A stretch of 24,734 nucleotides of DNA from assembly GCA_900554215.1 (NCBI GenBank), contig USGG01000026.1, positions 1 through 24,734 on the forward strand, in the 5' to 3' direction. Position 1 is the stretch's first letter. Each line of letters begins with the position of its first letter. Origin of the DNA: an uncultured Megasphaera sp. (GTDB lineage Bacteria; Bacillota; Negativicutes; Veillonellales; Megasphaeraceae). Position numbers and translations under genes: made by a program. A model generated the notes under the pieces. It was not told the origin of the DNA, did not search any database, and saw only the letters and a program-made list of their open reading frames with translations. Shown here in pieces: positions 7,026-14,277 of this stretch.

Positions 7026-7041
7026 GATGCATTTTTACATC
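7026..7041. promoter_or_regulatory. Candidate enhancer (UAS) box 2 for the sigma-54 activator
   Basis: GATGCATTTTTACATC, with dyad ends GATG/CATC, 13/16 identical to box 1 and in the same orientation, 80 bases further upstream. It lies directly after the stop codon of the activator gene, and outside any terminator hairpin, which argues that the repeated sequence is a DNA site. Confidence 0.45.
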
Positions 7042-7050
7042 GATAGTATG

Positions 7051-8784
7051 CTATGTTGCATCGTTTTTATCCTCTTCATGGGAGCCGACGCCCCATTTTT
7101 TCATTTTCCTCACGACCGTCGACTGGTCTATCTGCAGTGCCTTAGCCATAGCCCGCGTCGAGCGGTATTCCCGGTATGCCTGCGTCAAAAGCTCCTTTTC
7201 CATTTCTTCTACGGCTCGCTTCCACGGCACGAGACGCTGCACCTTGACTGCCGCCCCGGAATCCTCGCCTGTGCCCTTGCCGACAAAGTGGCTGGGCGTC
7301 AGCTTGTTTTCCGACGGCAGGACGATCATCGTCTCGACGGCGTTTTCCAGCTCGCGGATATTGCCCGGCCAGTCCTGACGCATGAGGAAACGGTACAGTT
7401 CCGGAGAAATCTCCTTTTCCTTGCCGTACTTTTCATTGAAATACTTCAGGAAATAGTTGACCAGGGGAATGATGTCCTCGCGCCGCTCCCGCAGCGGCGG
7501 AATGTGGATATGGATGACGTTGAGACGGTAATACAAGTCCTGCCGGAACGTCCCCTGGCAGACCATGCTCCACAAGTCCTTATTCGTCGCCGCAATCAGG
7601 CGGACGTCTACCTTAACCGGCTTGGCAGCGCCGATGCGCTGCACTTCTTTTTCCTGTATCACGCGGAGCAGTTTGACCTGTGCCGCCAGGCTGAGCTCGC
7701 CCACCTCGTCCAGAAGCAGCGTCCCCTTGTTGGCCAGCTCGAAAAAGCCGACCTTGCCCTGCCGCCGCGCGCCTGTAAAGGCACCGCTTTCGTAGCCGAA
7801 CAGCTCCGACTCGAATAAGGTATCGGGAATGGCGCCGCAGTTTATCTTGATGAAGGGCTTATCCTTTCGCCGGCTCGTGTGATAAATTTCGTTGACGACG
7901 ACTTCCTTCCCCGTCCCCGACTCGCCCGTAATCAATACGACGGACTCGACGTCGGCGACGACGTGCACCAGATGAAGTATCTTCCTCATAGCTGGGCTGT
8001 GAGCCACGATGGGACCGCCGCTGCCGTTGAACAAGGATATTTCCCGCATATAGCTCTTCGTGTACAGCCGCTGCTCTTCCAGCTTTTTGCGCAGCGTATT
8101 GAGAGCCGACATGTCCTGTATGCTGATGACGATAGTCTTGAGGCGGTGCTGCCGGTCGAATATGGGCGCGCCGGTGCACAAGAGCTCCTTCTGCTTGTAC
8201 GTTCCCGACACGACGATGCGTTTAGGATCTTCGTTCATCTTGCGTATCAGTTCGCCGCAGACGGAATGCTCCCAGTCGAATATTTCCATAGAACGGCCCA
8301 AGACGTCGCGCCGCTTGATGCCAAGGGTCGTTTCCAGCGCCTTGTTGACCCGGATGATAACGCCGTTTTTATCAGCCACGACGATGCCGTCGGCGACGAC
8401 CTCCAAAATGGCGTCGATTTCTTCCAGCACGTCTATCACGTTGTCCAATTCCTGGGCGGAGCACCGTTCTTTCCCCGATATATGGGCGACGATAATGCTG
8501 CCCTGCCGCTGCCCAGCCTGGGTCCACGGCAGAAGATGACAGATAATCATGCCGCCCTCTACTGCGACGGCAAAGCGCCCCTGCCCATGTACGATGTCGA
8601 TTTGCGCCTCCAGCGCGCCGATAAGCTCGTCTTCCGTCACACCCAATTCCGCCTTGAGCTCGTCAGCCGCTCCGTTGCGGTATACGGCGCGGCCGTCTGT
8701 ATGGACGATAAAAATCGCACAGTAAATAGAATTCAGTATTGCGTCAAAATCTGCATATCGGCGAAACGCCGCCTCTCCGTTCAT
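7051..8784 (-). CDS. Sigma-54-dependent transcriptional activator with PAS sensor domains
   Basis: A 577-residue enhancer-binding protein. Residues 10-105 and 120-230 look like two PAS-type sensory domains, followed by a short coiled linker. The AAA+ domain (about 265-490) has Walker A GESGTGKE (287-294), the sigma-54 contact loop GAFTGA (334-339) and Walker B TLLLDEVGE (355-363). A Fis/TyrR-like helix-turn-helix closes the protein (about 534-566, with QSTVVRKMKKWG). There is no receiver domain, so it probably senses a metabolite directly. The start at 8784 has GGAGGGGG upstream; an in-frame ATG at 8817 overlaps the promoter zone. The target is inferred to be the adjacent AbfD-like gene, from the -24/-12 site and repeated boxes between them. 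Confidence 0.92.
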   Translation of the reverse strand: MNGEAAFRRYADFDAILNSIYCAIFIVHTDGRAVYRNGAADELKAELGVTEDELIGALEAQIDIVHGQGRFAVAVEGGMIICHLLPWTQAGQRQGSIIVAHISGKERCSAQELDNVIDVLEEIDAILEVVADGIVVADKNGVIIRVNKALETTLGIKRRDVLGRSMEIFDWEHSVCGELIRKMNEDPKRIVVSGTYKQKELLCTGAPIFDRQHRLKTIVISIQDMSALNTLRKKLEEQRLYTKSYMREISLFNGSGGPIVAHSPAMRKILHLVHVVADVESVVLITGESGTGKEVVVNEIYHTSRRKDKPFIKINCGAIPDTLFESELFGYESGAFTGARRQGKVGFFELANKGTLLLDEVGELSLAAQVKLLRVIQEKEVQRIGAAKPVKVDVRLIAATNKDLWSMVCQGTFRQDLYYRLNVIHIHIPPLRERREDIIPLVNYFLKYFNEKYGKEKEISPELYRFLMRQDWPGNIRELENAVETMIVLPSENKLTPSHFVGKGTGEDSGAAVKVQRLVPWKRAVEEMEKELLTQAYREYRSTRAMAKALQIDQSTVVRKMKKWGVGSHEEDKNDAT

Positions 8785-8808
8785 GCCGTCCCCCTCCTTT
8801 TTCTCCTT

Positions 8809-8838
8809 ATTGTACACTATTTTCCCGCTTTTTGCCTA
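8809..8838 (-). promoter_or_regulatory. Possible sigma-70 promoter of the sigma-54 activator gene
   Basis: On the minus strand, TAGGCA (8833-8838, 4/6) and TACAAT (8809-8814, 5/6) are 18 bases apart, just after the terminator of the Fe-S genes and 25 bases before the chosen start. Confidence 0.4.
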
Positions 8839-8854
8839 CTCTTTCCGCCTATGC

Positions 8855-8891
8855 AAAAACCAGCCTCCCCCTAGTGGGGAAAGACTGGTTT
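8855..8891 (-). terminator. Terminator of the Fe-S assembly operon
   Basis: Minus-strand hairpin with arms AAACCAG and CTGGTTT, an inner CCCC/GGGG part with G-U pairs, and a following TT-rich stretch; it begins 12 bases after the stop at 8904. Confidence 0.8.
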
Positions 8892-8903
8892 CTCTTGCGC
8901 CTA

Positions 8904-9821
8904 TTATTTTAAGAAGCCCTGGATGATCATTTCTTCCGCTTCTTCTGCCGTAAGGCCTAATGTCATGAGCTTGGTCAGCTGTTCGCCGGCAATCTTGCCG
9001 ATAGCCGCTTCATGAATCAGGGCTGCATCCGTATCGTTGGCTGTCAGTTCGGGAATCGCCGAAATCTTGGCGTCGTCCATGATGATGGAGTCGCAGGCCG
9101 AATGGCCGTGGCACTGGGCGTTGCCGATAACCTTGGCCCGGAAAATCTGGTGGGACGTGCCGCGGGCAACGGCGCGGGATACGACGTCCGTGCTGGAATC
9201 CTTCCCGTTCAGTTCGACTTCAAAATCCGTTTCAGCAAACTGCGCGCCGTCTGTCATGAGCTTTTCCTTGACGATAAACGTAGCGTTGGCTGCCAAATCG
9301 GCCTTCGTAACGCGCTTCGTCGAGTCGACGCCTTTGATCTGCGTCGTTTCCATTTCCATATAGCTGCCTTCTTCCATATGGACGATGGTTTCCGGGTTCA
9401 TGATCTTCTGGCCCTTGCCGTCCCCGTCGCCGTAGTGCTTTTCTACGTAACGGACGCGGGCGTTCTTGCCGATATGGAAGGTATGAATGCCGTCGTGCTG
9501 TGAACCGTCGTCGCTGCCGCAGTGGATGCCGCAGCCGGCGACGATGACGACGTCAGCCCCTTCTCCGACATAAAAATCATTGTATACGACGTCCTTGAGG
9601 CCGGCCTGGCTCAGGACGACGGGAATGTGCACGGCTTCGTGCTGCGTTTCCGGCTTAATATACACGTTGATGCCCGGACGGTCCTTCTGCGGTTCGATTT
9701 CGATATGAGCCGTCGAAGCGCGGCCGACGCTCTGGCCGTTCGAGCGGATATTATATGCGCCTTCCGGAATGCCATGCAAATCGGCAATGACTTCCAGCAA
9801 ATGTTCTTGATACTTATCCAT
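8904..9821 (-). CDS. SufB/SufD family Fe-S cluster scaffold (SmsB-type)
   Basis: A 305-residue SufB/D-family protein, much shorter than E. coli SufB (about 495). It has the beta-helix core and the conserved C-terminal end: CDSIIMDDAKISAIPEL, then HEAAIGKIAGEQLTKLMTLG and a terminal GFLK. C244 in this segment is the likely functional cysteine. With the SufC-type ATPase encoded just upstream it should form a scaffold that builds Fe-S clusters in the cytoplasm. sufD, sufS and sufU are absent here, which fits the two-component SMS (SUF-like minimal) system of anaerobes. Its ATG overlaps the ATPase stop by one base (TGATG), showing translational coupling. Confidence 0.9.
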   Translation of the reverse strand: MDKYQEHLLEVIADLHGIPEGAYNIRSNGQSVGRASTAHIEIEPQKDRPGINVYIKPETQHEAVHIPVVLSQAGLKDVVYNDFYVGEGADVVIVAGCGIHCGSDDGSQHDGIHTFHIGKNARVRYVEKHYGDGDGKGQKIMNPETIVHMEEGSYMEMETTQIKGVDSTKRVTKADLAANATFIVKEKLMTDGAQFAETDFEVELNGKDSSTDVVSRAVARGTSHQIFRAKVIGNAQCHGHSACDSIIMDDAKISAIPELTANDTDAALIHEAAIGKIAGEQLTKLMTLGLTAEEAEEMIIQGFLK

Positions 9822-10558
9822 CAGTCTTCCTCCTTATAAAACTTGCAGTTTCCTACGACGTCCATCAATTCGGGAAGGACTTCTTCCTTCGTGCCGACCT
9901 TACGGACCGTGCCATCGGCAATGAGGACGATTTCATCGGCAATGTTGAGAATGCGTTCCTGATGGGAAATGATGAGAATCGACTGCTTCTGATCGTGCAT
10001 TCTTTCAAATACCTTGATGAGTTTATGGAAGCTCCACAAGTCGATACCTGCTTCCGGTTCGTCAAAAATAGCCAGCTCCGTGTTCTTGCGGGCTACGATC
10101 GTAGCGATTTCAATGCGCTTCAATTCGCCGCCCGACAAAGACGCGTCCACTTCGCGGTTGATGTAATTTTCTGCGCACAGGCCAACTTCGGACAGGTATT
10201 GACAGACGACGCATTTGTCGAGCTTCTTATTGCCCGCCGCCAGACAGAGCAGGTCCATGACGGTGATGCCCTTGAAGCGCACAGGCTGCTGAAAGGCGTA
10301 GCCGATGCCGTTCTGGGCCCGCTTCGTAATGTCCCAGTCCGTAATGTCCTGGCCGTTGAAGAAAATCTGGCCGCTCGTCGGCTTTTCAATGCCGGCGATT
10401 AATTTAGCCAGCGTCGATTTGCCGCCGCCGTTCGGGCCGGTAATGACGACGAATTTCTGTTCGTCGATGACCAGATTGATATCTTTTAAAATTTCCTTTG
10501 TATTTTTCGTACCATTTTCGTCGGGAACGGAAAACGATACATGGCGTAATTCTAACAT
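9821..10558 (-). CDS. SufC-type Fe-S assembly ABC ATPase (SmsC-type)
   Basis: A 245-residue soluble ABC ATPase: Walker A GPNGGGKS (41-48), Q-loop Q90, signature LSGGE (141-145), Walker B LAIFDEPE (162-169) and switch histidine H199. The signature surroundings and partner gene identify it as the SufC type and not a transporter subunit; no membrane permease lies nearby. It would energise the SufB-like scaffold encoded next to it. The start is set at ATG 10558: AAAGGAG lies 11 bases before it, while an in-frame GTG at 10570 overlaps that ribosome site. It is the first gene of the operon, behind a promoter overlapped by a palindrome (10610-10624). Confidence 0.92.
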   Translation of the reverse strand: MLELRHVSFSVPDENGTKNTKEILKDINLVIDEQKFVVITGPNGGGKSTLAKLIAGIEKPTSGQIFFNGQDITDWDITKRAQNGIGYAFQQPVRFKGITVMDLLCLAAGNKKLDKCVVCQYLSEVGLCAENYINREVDASLSGGELKRIEIATIVARKNTELAIFDEPEAGIDLWSFHKLIKVFERMHDQKQSILIISHQERILNIADEIVLIADGTVRKVGTKEEVLPELMDVVGNCKFYKEED

Positions 10559-10609
10559 GTATTCTTTCACTCCTTTAATGGTTAGGACTGACTTTCGTCA
10601 TTCATACAG

Positions 10610-10624
10610 TAGTATATCATACTA
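10610..10624. promoter_or_regulatory. 15-bp palindrome over the -10 of the Fe-S operon (possible operator)
   Basis: TAGTAT-ATC-ATACTA, a perfect 6-3-6 inverted repeat covering the proposed -10 hexamer. A repressor bound here would block transcription; iron- or Fe-S-responsive control is a reasonable guess, but the sequence is not a recognised Fur or IscR site. Confidence 0.45.
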
Positions 10625-10639
10625 ATATGGTGATGTATA
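10611..10639 (-). promoter_or_regulatory. Probable promoter of the Fe-S assembly operon
   Basis: On the minus strand, TATACA (10634-10639, 4/6 to TTGACA) and TATACT (10611-10616, 5/6 to TATAAT) are 17 bases apart, about 50 bases before the start at 10558. Confidence 0.5.
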
Positions 10640-10690
10640 CATAAAAAAATATAAAATTCCGGATAAAATTGTTTCTCCACCCCGGCAGAT

Positions 10691-10738
10691 AAAAAATAAT
10701 TCCCTGCAGCTGATTCACTGTACCAACTGCAGGGAATT
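10691..10738 (-). terminator. Terminator of the metal ATPase operon
   Basis: A perfect 12-base stem, AATTCCCTGCAG (10698-10709) with CTGCAGGGAATT (10727-10738), followed on the minus strand by ATTATTTTTT. It begins 35 bases after the ATPase stop. Confidence 0.9.
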
Positions 10739-10772
10739 CCCAGAACAAAGGAGCTTATATGTCAGGATAAAA

Positions 10773-12860
10773 TTACGCTTTCACCATGCGGCGAGACACG
10801 CCGAGAATGCGCACGCTGTTCAATACGACGGCCAGCGTCGCTGTATTGTGGATGACTGCGGCCCATAAGGGGCTGATGCGCCCCAGCGCGCCGAGAAGCA
10901 TAGCCGCTGAATTGACGACAATCGTCGCCGTAAAATTCTGATTGATGACCTTCATGGTCTGCCGGCCAATCTTCAATGCATCATACAATTTTCCCGGATC
11001 TTCGGAGCGAATCGTAATAGCTGCCGATTCAGCCGCTATATCCGTCTTGTTGCCGCCCAGGCTGACGCCGATATCGGCAAAGGCCAGGGCCGGCGCGTCG
11101 TTGATGCCGTCGCCGACCATCATGACGCTGCCCCGCTTCTGCAGCTTCATGACGTAATTAGCCTTATCTTCTGGCAGTATTTCAGCATGATAGGAATCAA
11201 TGTCCATTTCGCGGGCCACTTCTGCCGCCACTTCCTTGGAATCGCCAGTCAGCATGATGACTTCGTCTACACCGATGCGGCGCATTTGATTGAGGGTTTT
11301 CTTCATAGCCGGGCGAACCGGGTCTTCAATCGTCAGGCAGCCGATATACTGCTTGTCCCGCGCGACAAACAGCAGATTTTTTCCCCATGACTTGTCGCTT
11401 TTTTCCGGCATGCCCTGCACGCCTTCTTCCTGCATGAAGCGGCGGCTTCCGACGAGGACGTCGCCGCCGGCAAAGTCTTCAAAGGGAGGCACGGAGGCCC
11501 TCATGCCGCGGGCTACAACCGTTTCGGACATATCGTGATGCGGTACGTCCCAGCCGTGAGCCTTGACGTATTTCTGCACCGCTACGGCCAGCGGATGAAC
11601 GGAGTGCATTTCCGCCGACGCAGCCAGTAAAATCATTTCCTTTTCGCCTACGCCGGGAACCGTAGAAATATGGGCAATCTGCGGTACGCCCATGGTAATC
11701 GTGCCGGTCTTATCGAGGACAACCGTATCGATATCGGCCAGATTTTCGATGTAGTTGCCGCCTTTAATGAGAATCCCCTTGCGGGCCGCCATGCCGATGG
11801 CCGCAGAAATAGCCGTCGCCGTCGACAGCTTCAGGCCGCAGGAGAAGTCGATGAACAGCAGGTTCAGCACGCGCTGCCAGTCCTTCGTCGCACCATAGAC
11901 AATAGCCGCGCCGATAAAGGAAATAGGAACGAGCATATTGGCCATCTTATCAGCAAAATTCTGTACCGGCGCGCGGCGGGTCTGCGCCTCTTCGACTAAA
12001 TGGATAATCTGAGCCAGCGACGTATCGGCGCCGACCTTTTCTACCTTGACGACGAGGTCTCCGGCTTCGATGACGCTGCCGGCATATACAAAGGTCCCGG
12101 GCTGCTTGATAGCCGGATTCGATTCGCCCGTAATGGAGGCCTGATTGACTGCCGCATTCCCGCCGACGACTTGCCCGTCCACGCAGATCTTTTCGCCCAG
12201 ATGGACGGCGATCGTATCGCCGACTTTCAAAGAGTCGACAGGAACCTTTCGTTCCCGTCCGTTTTCCACGAGCCATACGTCCCGCTGGTCCAGCTTCAAG
12301 AGGCCCGAAATCTGGCGGCGCGCCCGCTCGGCAGCATATTCCGTCAGCATTTCCGCCCCATTGGAAAGGGCCAGCAAGGTCAGGCTCGATTCGGGCTTGC
12401 CCGCTAGGACAGACGCGGCCACAGCCGTAGCAGTCAGCGTATCGGCATTAGCCTGTTTGTCCCGGATAACGCCCATAACGCCGTTCTGGATAAACCGCCG
12501 GGCAATGAATAAGGTAAACAAGCGCCGGAACAGGAGAATGCCGTCATAAAATTCCGGATTCGTTTTGCGTAAAATATTCATGGCGATAAAGCCGCCGACA
12601 GAAATCATCGCTTCGCGCCGGTATGCCGCTACGTCCCATTCTTTTTTATCTTCTTTGGCTTTGCCGTATTTCTGCTCAAAGGAGCGGACCAACATGCGGA
12701 TAACTCGCAGATCCACCTTCCCCTGGTAGTATATGGTCAGCTTCTGCTCGTCAGACGAGGCGGCAGCCACGCCGGGAATCTGGCGCAGCTTGACGCTCAG
12801 GATAGAGCGCATGCGCAGGGGCAGCACGCTGTGAAGCGGCAGGGTACAACACGTATACAT
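10773..12860 (-). CDS. P1B-type metal-transporting ATPase with atypical membrane motif
   Basis: A 695-residue heavy-metal P-type ATPase in the cell membrane. Visible motifs: TGES (244-247), phosphorylation site DKTGT (383-387), HP (422-423), TGD (538-540) and GDGINDAP (583-590). In the metal-binding membrane helix the usual CPC/SPC is replaced by SCGLKL (340-345). The N-terminus (1-65) is a degenerate HMA-like domain without CxxC, though it begins MYTCC. This points to the CtpC/PmtA-like exporters for Mn, Fe or Zn more than to copper pumps, but the ion cannot be told from sequence. It starts one base after the stop of the HMA2-like gene upstream (TAAGATG), with GGAG as ribosome site, and ends at a strong terminator. 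Confidence 0.93.
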   Translation of the reverse strand: MYTCCTLPLHSVLPLRMRSILSVKLRQIPGVAAASSDEQKLTIYYQGKVDLRVIRMLVRSFEQKYGKAKEDKKEWDVAAYRREAMISVGGFIAMNILRKTNPEFYDGILLFRRLFTLFIARRFIQNGVMGVIRDKQANADTLTATAVAASVLAGKPESSLTLLALSNGAEMLTEYAAERARRQISGLLKLDQRDVWLVENGRERKVPVDSLKVGDTIAVHLGEKICVDGQVVGGNAAVNQASITGESNPAIKQPGTFVYAGSVIEAGDLVVKVEKVGADTSLAQIIHLVEEAQTRRAPVQNFADKMANMLVPISFIGAAIVYGATKDWQRVLNLLFIDFSCGLKLSTATAISAAIGMAARKGILIKGGNYIENLADIDTVVLDKTGTITMGVPQIAHISTVPGVGEKEMILLAASAEMHSVHPLAVAVQKYVKAHGWDVPHHDMSETVVARGMRASVPPFEDFAGGDVLVGSRRFMQEEGVQGMPEKSDKSWGKNLLFVARDKQYIGCLTIEDPVRPAMKKTLNQMRRIGVDEVIMLTGDSKEVAAEVAREMDIDSYHAEILPEDKANYVMKLQKRGSVMMVGDGINDAPALAFADIGVSLGGNKTDIAAESAAITIRSEDPGKLYDALKIGRQTMKVINQNFTATIVVNSAAMLLGALGRISPLWAAVIHNTATLAVVLNSVRILGVSRRMVKA

Positions 12861-12861
12861 C

Positions 12862-13524
12862 TTATCTCCGCCCCCTCATCAGCGACGTAGCCCACCACAG
12901 CATCTGCGGTCCCGACGGACGCTGATTCTGGCCGATCATCTTGCGCATGCCCCGCACGGCCAAAAAGAGAGACAAGAGGGAGCGCAAATCAAAGACGTTG
13001 GCCGTCTTCTGCGATACGGCAGAATTCAAAAAATTCAGCGTCTCATACAGCACATCCGTATAAGCCGACGCAGCCGTTTTCGTCTGAATGGTCGCCGGCA
13101 CATACGGCGAAGCCGGAAGAACGGGAAAAATACGTTCCCCTAAATAGCGTTCCAACGTATCCAGAGCCCCTTCATTGTCCGAGCATACCAGAATACTCCC
13201 TGTCGCCGCATTGACTTCCACGCGCCGTGCCGCCGGCAAACTGCCGAGAGCCTGCTGCAGCAGCTCGGCCAGGGGCTGATTCTGCACTAACGCGGCAGCC
13301 CGATACCGGCGTCGGCCCCGTGTAGAAGATACGCAGGCAAAAGCCGGTATATTCGGTCTGACAGGCGCGGCAGGCATAGCCGGAGCCGCATAGGAAGGAT
13401 TGGCAACCTGTTTTCCCATTCCCTTGCCCCTTCCTCCGGCCGGAGAAAATCCGCCGCCGGACACCATGTTATGAATCGCCTTTCCGATAGAAGCTCCCAA
13501 CATAAATCCGGAAGCATAAGACAT
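12862..13524 (-). CDS. HMA2-like domain membrane protein, partner of the P-type ATPase
   Basis: A 220-residue protein. The N-terminus is a glycine-zipper-like segment (SGFMLGASIGKAIHNMVSGG). After a Gly/Pro/Ala-rich linker, residues about 65-125 form an HMA2-like domain (RGRRRYRAAALVQN and VEVNAATGSILVCS), lacking the metal-binding CxxC. The C-terminal end has a membrane hairpin ending PSGPQMLWWATSLM, typical of proteins encoded beside this kind of ATPase. The start at ATG 13524 follows GGAGAGG at good spacing; a TTG two codons earlier is less likely. It sits 2 bases after the preceding gene and 1 base before the ATPase, so the three are co-translated. A role in metal delivery or ATPase assembly is inferred from position only. 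Confidence 0.8.
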   Translation of the reverse strand: MSYASGFMLGASIGKAIHNMVSGGGFSPAGGRGKGMGKQVANPSYAAPAMPAAPVRPNIPAFACVSSTRGRRRYRAAALVQNQPLAELLQQALGSLPAARRVEVNAATGSILVCSDNEGALDTLERYLGERIFPVLPASPYVPATIQTKTAASAYTDVLYETLNFLNSAVSQKTANVFDLRSLLSLFLAVRGMRKMIGQNQRPSGPQMLWWATSLMRGRR

Positions 13525-13526
13525 AA

Positions 13527-13808
13527 TCAACCTCTCCTTTCCGCATGGTTCATGATATACTGTTCCACCCGGGCCAATTCGGCATTGCTCCGCAGCACCT
13601 GCGGCCTGTACAAAATCAGCACGGAACCGGTAACAATATTGATTTCTACCTTATCAATTTCCCTATAGCTGGCCACATAGGCATATATCTTTCCGGCCAG
13701 CTCCGCATTGCCAACCAGCTTGCGGCTGTACAAGCGGATGCGCCCCGGAAGATACGATGAAATGCGCACAGCGCGGATGATAAAATCCCATTTCGATACA
13801 GGAAGCAC
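13527..13808 (-). CDS. Small HMA2-like domain protein
   Basis: A 93-residue protein with a single HMA2-like fold: SSYLPGRIRLYSRKLVGN, then EINIVTGSVLILYRP. As in its neighbour, no CxxC is present. The start is uncertain: the open frame runs up to an ATG at 13868, but that ATG lies in the loop of a terminator hairpin and has no ribosome site; GTG at 13808 has GAAGGGA about 13 bases upstream and gives the usual family length, so it is preferred. The stop is 2 bases before the next gene's start. It heads the HMA2-HMA2-ATPase set. Function is unknown beyond the likely link to metal export. Confidence 0.7.
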   Translation of the reverse strand: MLPVSKWDFIIRAVRISSYLPGRIRLYSRKLVGNAELAGKIYAYVASYREIDKVEINIVTGSVLILYRPQVLRSNAELARVEQYIMNHAERRG

Positions 13809-13847
13809 GTGAGTAAGCCGTCCCTTCTTATCAATGATTACCAGTGT

Positions 13848-13882
13848 AAAAAAGACCGTCACCGCCATGGCGACAGTCTTTT
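13848..13882 (-). terminator. Terminator/attenuator between the small membrane protein gene and the HMA2-ATPase genes
   Basis: A 14-base stem with G-U pairs (arms 13849-13863 and 13869-13882), loop ATGGC, and six T's on the minus strand. It starts 13 bases after the stop of the gene at 13895. No convincing promoter lies between it and the HMA2 genes, so partial or conditional read-through is possible. Confidence 0.85.
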
Positions 13883-13894
13883 CTATAACGCTTC

Positions 13895-14110
13895 TTATTT
13901 TGCCGCTGCTTCCTGCGCCGCGATCAAGTCTTCCAATTCTTCTTTTTGACGCTGTAATTCAGCCAAGGGCACATCGGCCGTCACCGTCCCGGCTGTCGGC
14001 TGCTGCAGGGCCAACAGCTGCTGCTCCCGTTCCGTAAGCAGTTTATACCCAAATACACCGGCGACAACGCCAATACCTAAGCCAATCCAAAAATCGCTGT
14101 TCTGAAACAT
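13895..14110 (-). CDS. Small membrane-anchored coiled-coil protein of unknown function
   Basis: A 71-residue protein: one membrane segment (about residues 8-24, FWIGLGIGVVAGVFGYKLL) followed by a short polar linker and a charged helix rich in Glu and Gln (LAELQRQKEELEDLIAAQEA), a likely coiled coil. The start is ATG 14110, with GGAGAGG 7 bases before; a GTG six codons upstream overlaps that site. It is the first gene behind a strong promoter (14158-14186) with a Fur/PerR-like box, and the HMA2-ATPase genes follow after a terminator. Small YtxH-like membrane proteins often accompany this type of ATPase; a direct role is not shown. Confidence 0.75.
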   Translation of the reverse strand: MFQNSDFWIGLGIGVVAGVFGYKLLTEREQQLLALQQPTAGTVTADVPLAELQRQKEELEDLIAAQEAAAK

Positions 14111-14157
14111 AGCCAACCTCTCCTTCACAAATAGATACTGATACTTATTACTTATTT

Positions 14158-14186
14158 ATTATATATCAAACGAAGGCTGATGTAAA
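14158..14186 (-). promoter_or_regulatory. Strong promoter of the metal-transport cluster
   Basis: On the minus strand, TTTACA (14181-14186, 5/6 to TTGACA) and a perfect TATAAT (14158-14163) are exactly 17 bases apart, 48 bases before the start at 14110. Confidence 0.8.
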
Positions 14187-14192
14187 TATTTT

Positions 14193-14207
14193 TGATAATA
14201 ATTATTT
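14193..14207. promoter_or_regulatory. Fur/PerR-family-like box upstream of the metal-cluster promoter
   Basis: TGATAAT-A-ATTATTT matches 12 of 14 arm bases of the 7-1-7 Fur-type box (TGATAAT-n-ATTATCA). It is centred near -49 relative to the expected transcription start, just upstream of the -35. The DNA around is AT-rich, so chance is not excluded; the metal ATPase downstream makes regulation by a Fur-family protein plausible. Confidence 0.45.
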
Positions 14208-14229
14208 TATTTAATATTCCAATTCAAAC

Positions 14230-14260
14230 AAAAAAATAGAGAGTCCTTTTCGGTACTCTC
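14230..14260 (-). terminator. Terminator of galU
   Basis: Minus-strand GAGAGTACC / GGACTCTC stem with one bulged A and loop GAAAA, followed by TATTTTTTT. It begins 18 bases after the galU stop. Confidence 0.85.
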
Positions 14261-14277
14261 CATTTCACGCATACATT

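Noticed and set aside
13809..13868. ATG at 13868 as the start of the small HMA2-like protein
   Set aside because: The ATG lies in the loop of a strong terminator hairpin, no ribosome site precedes it, and the added 20 residues do not resemble the family's N-terminus.
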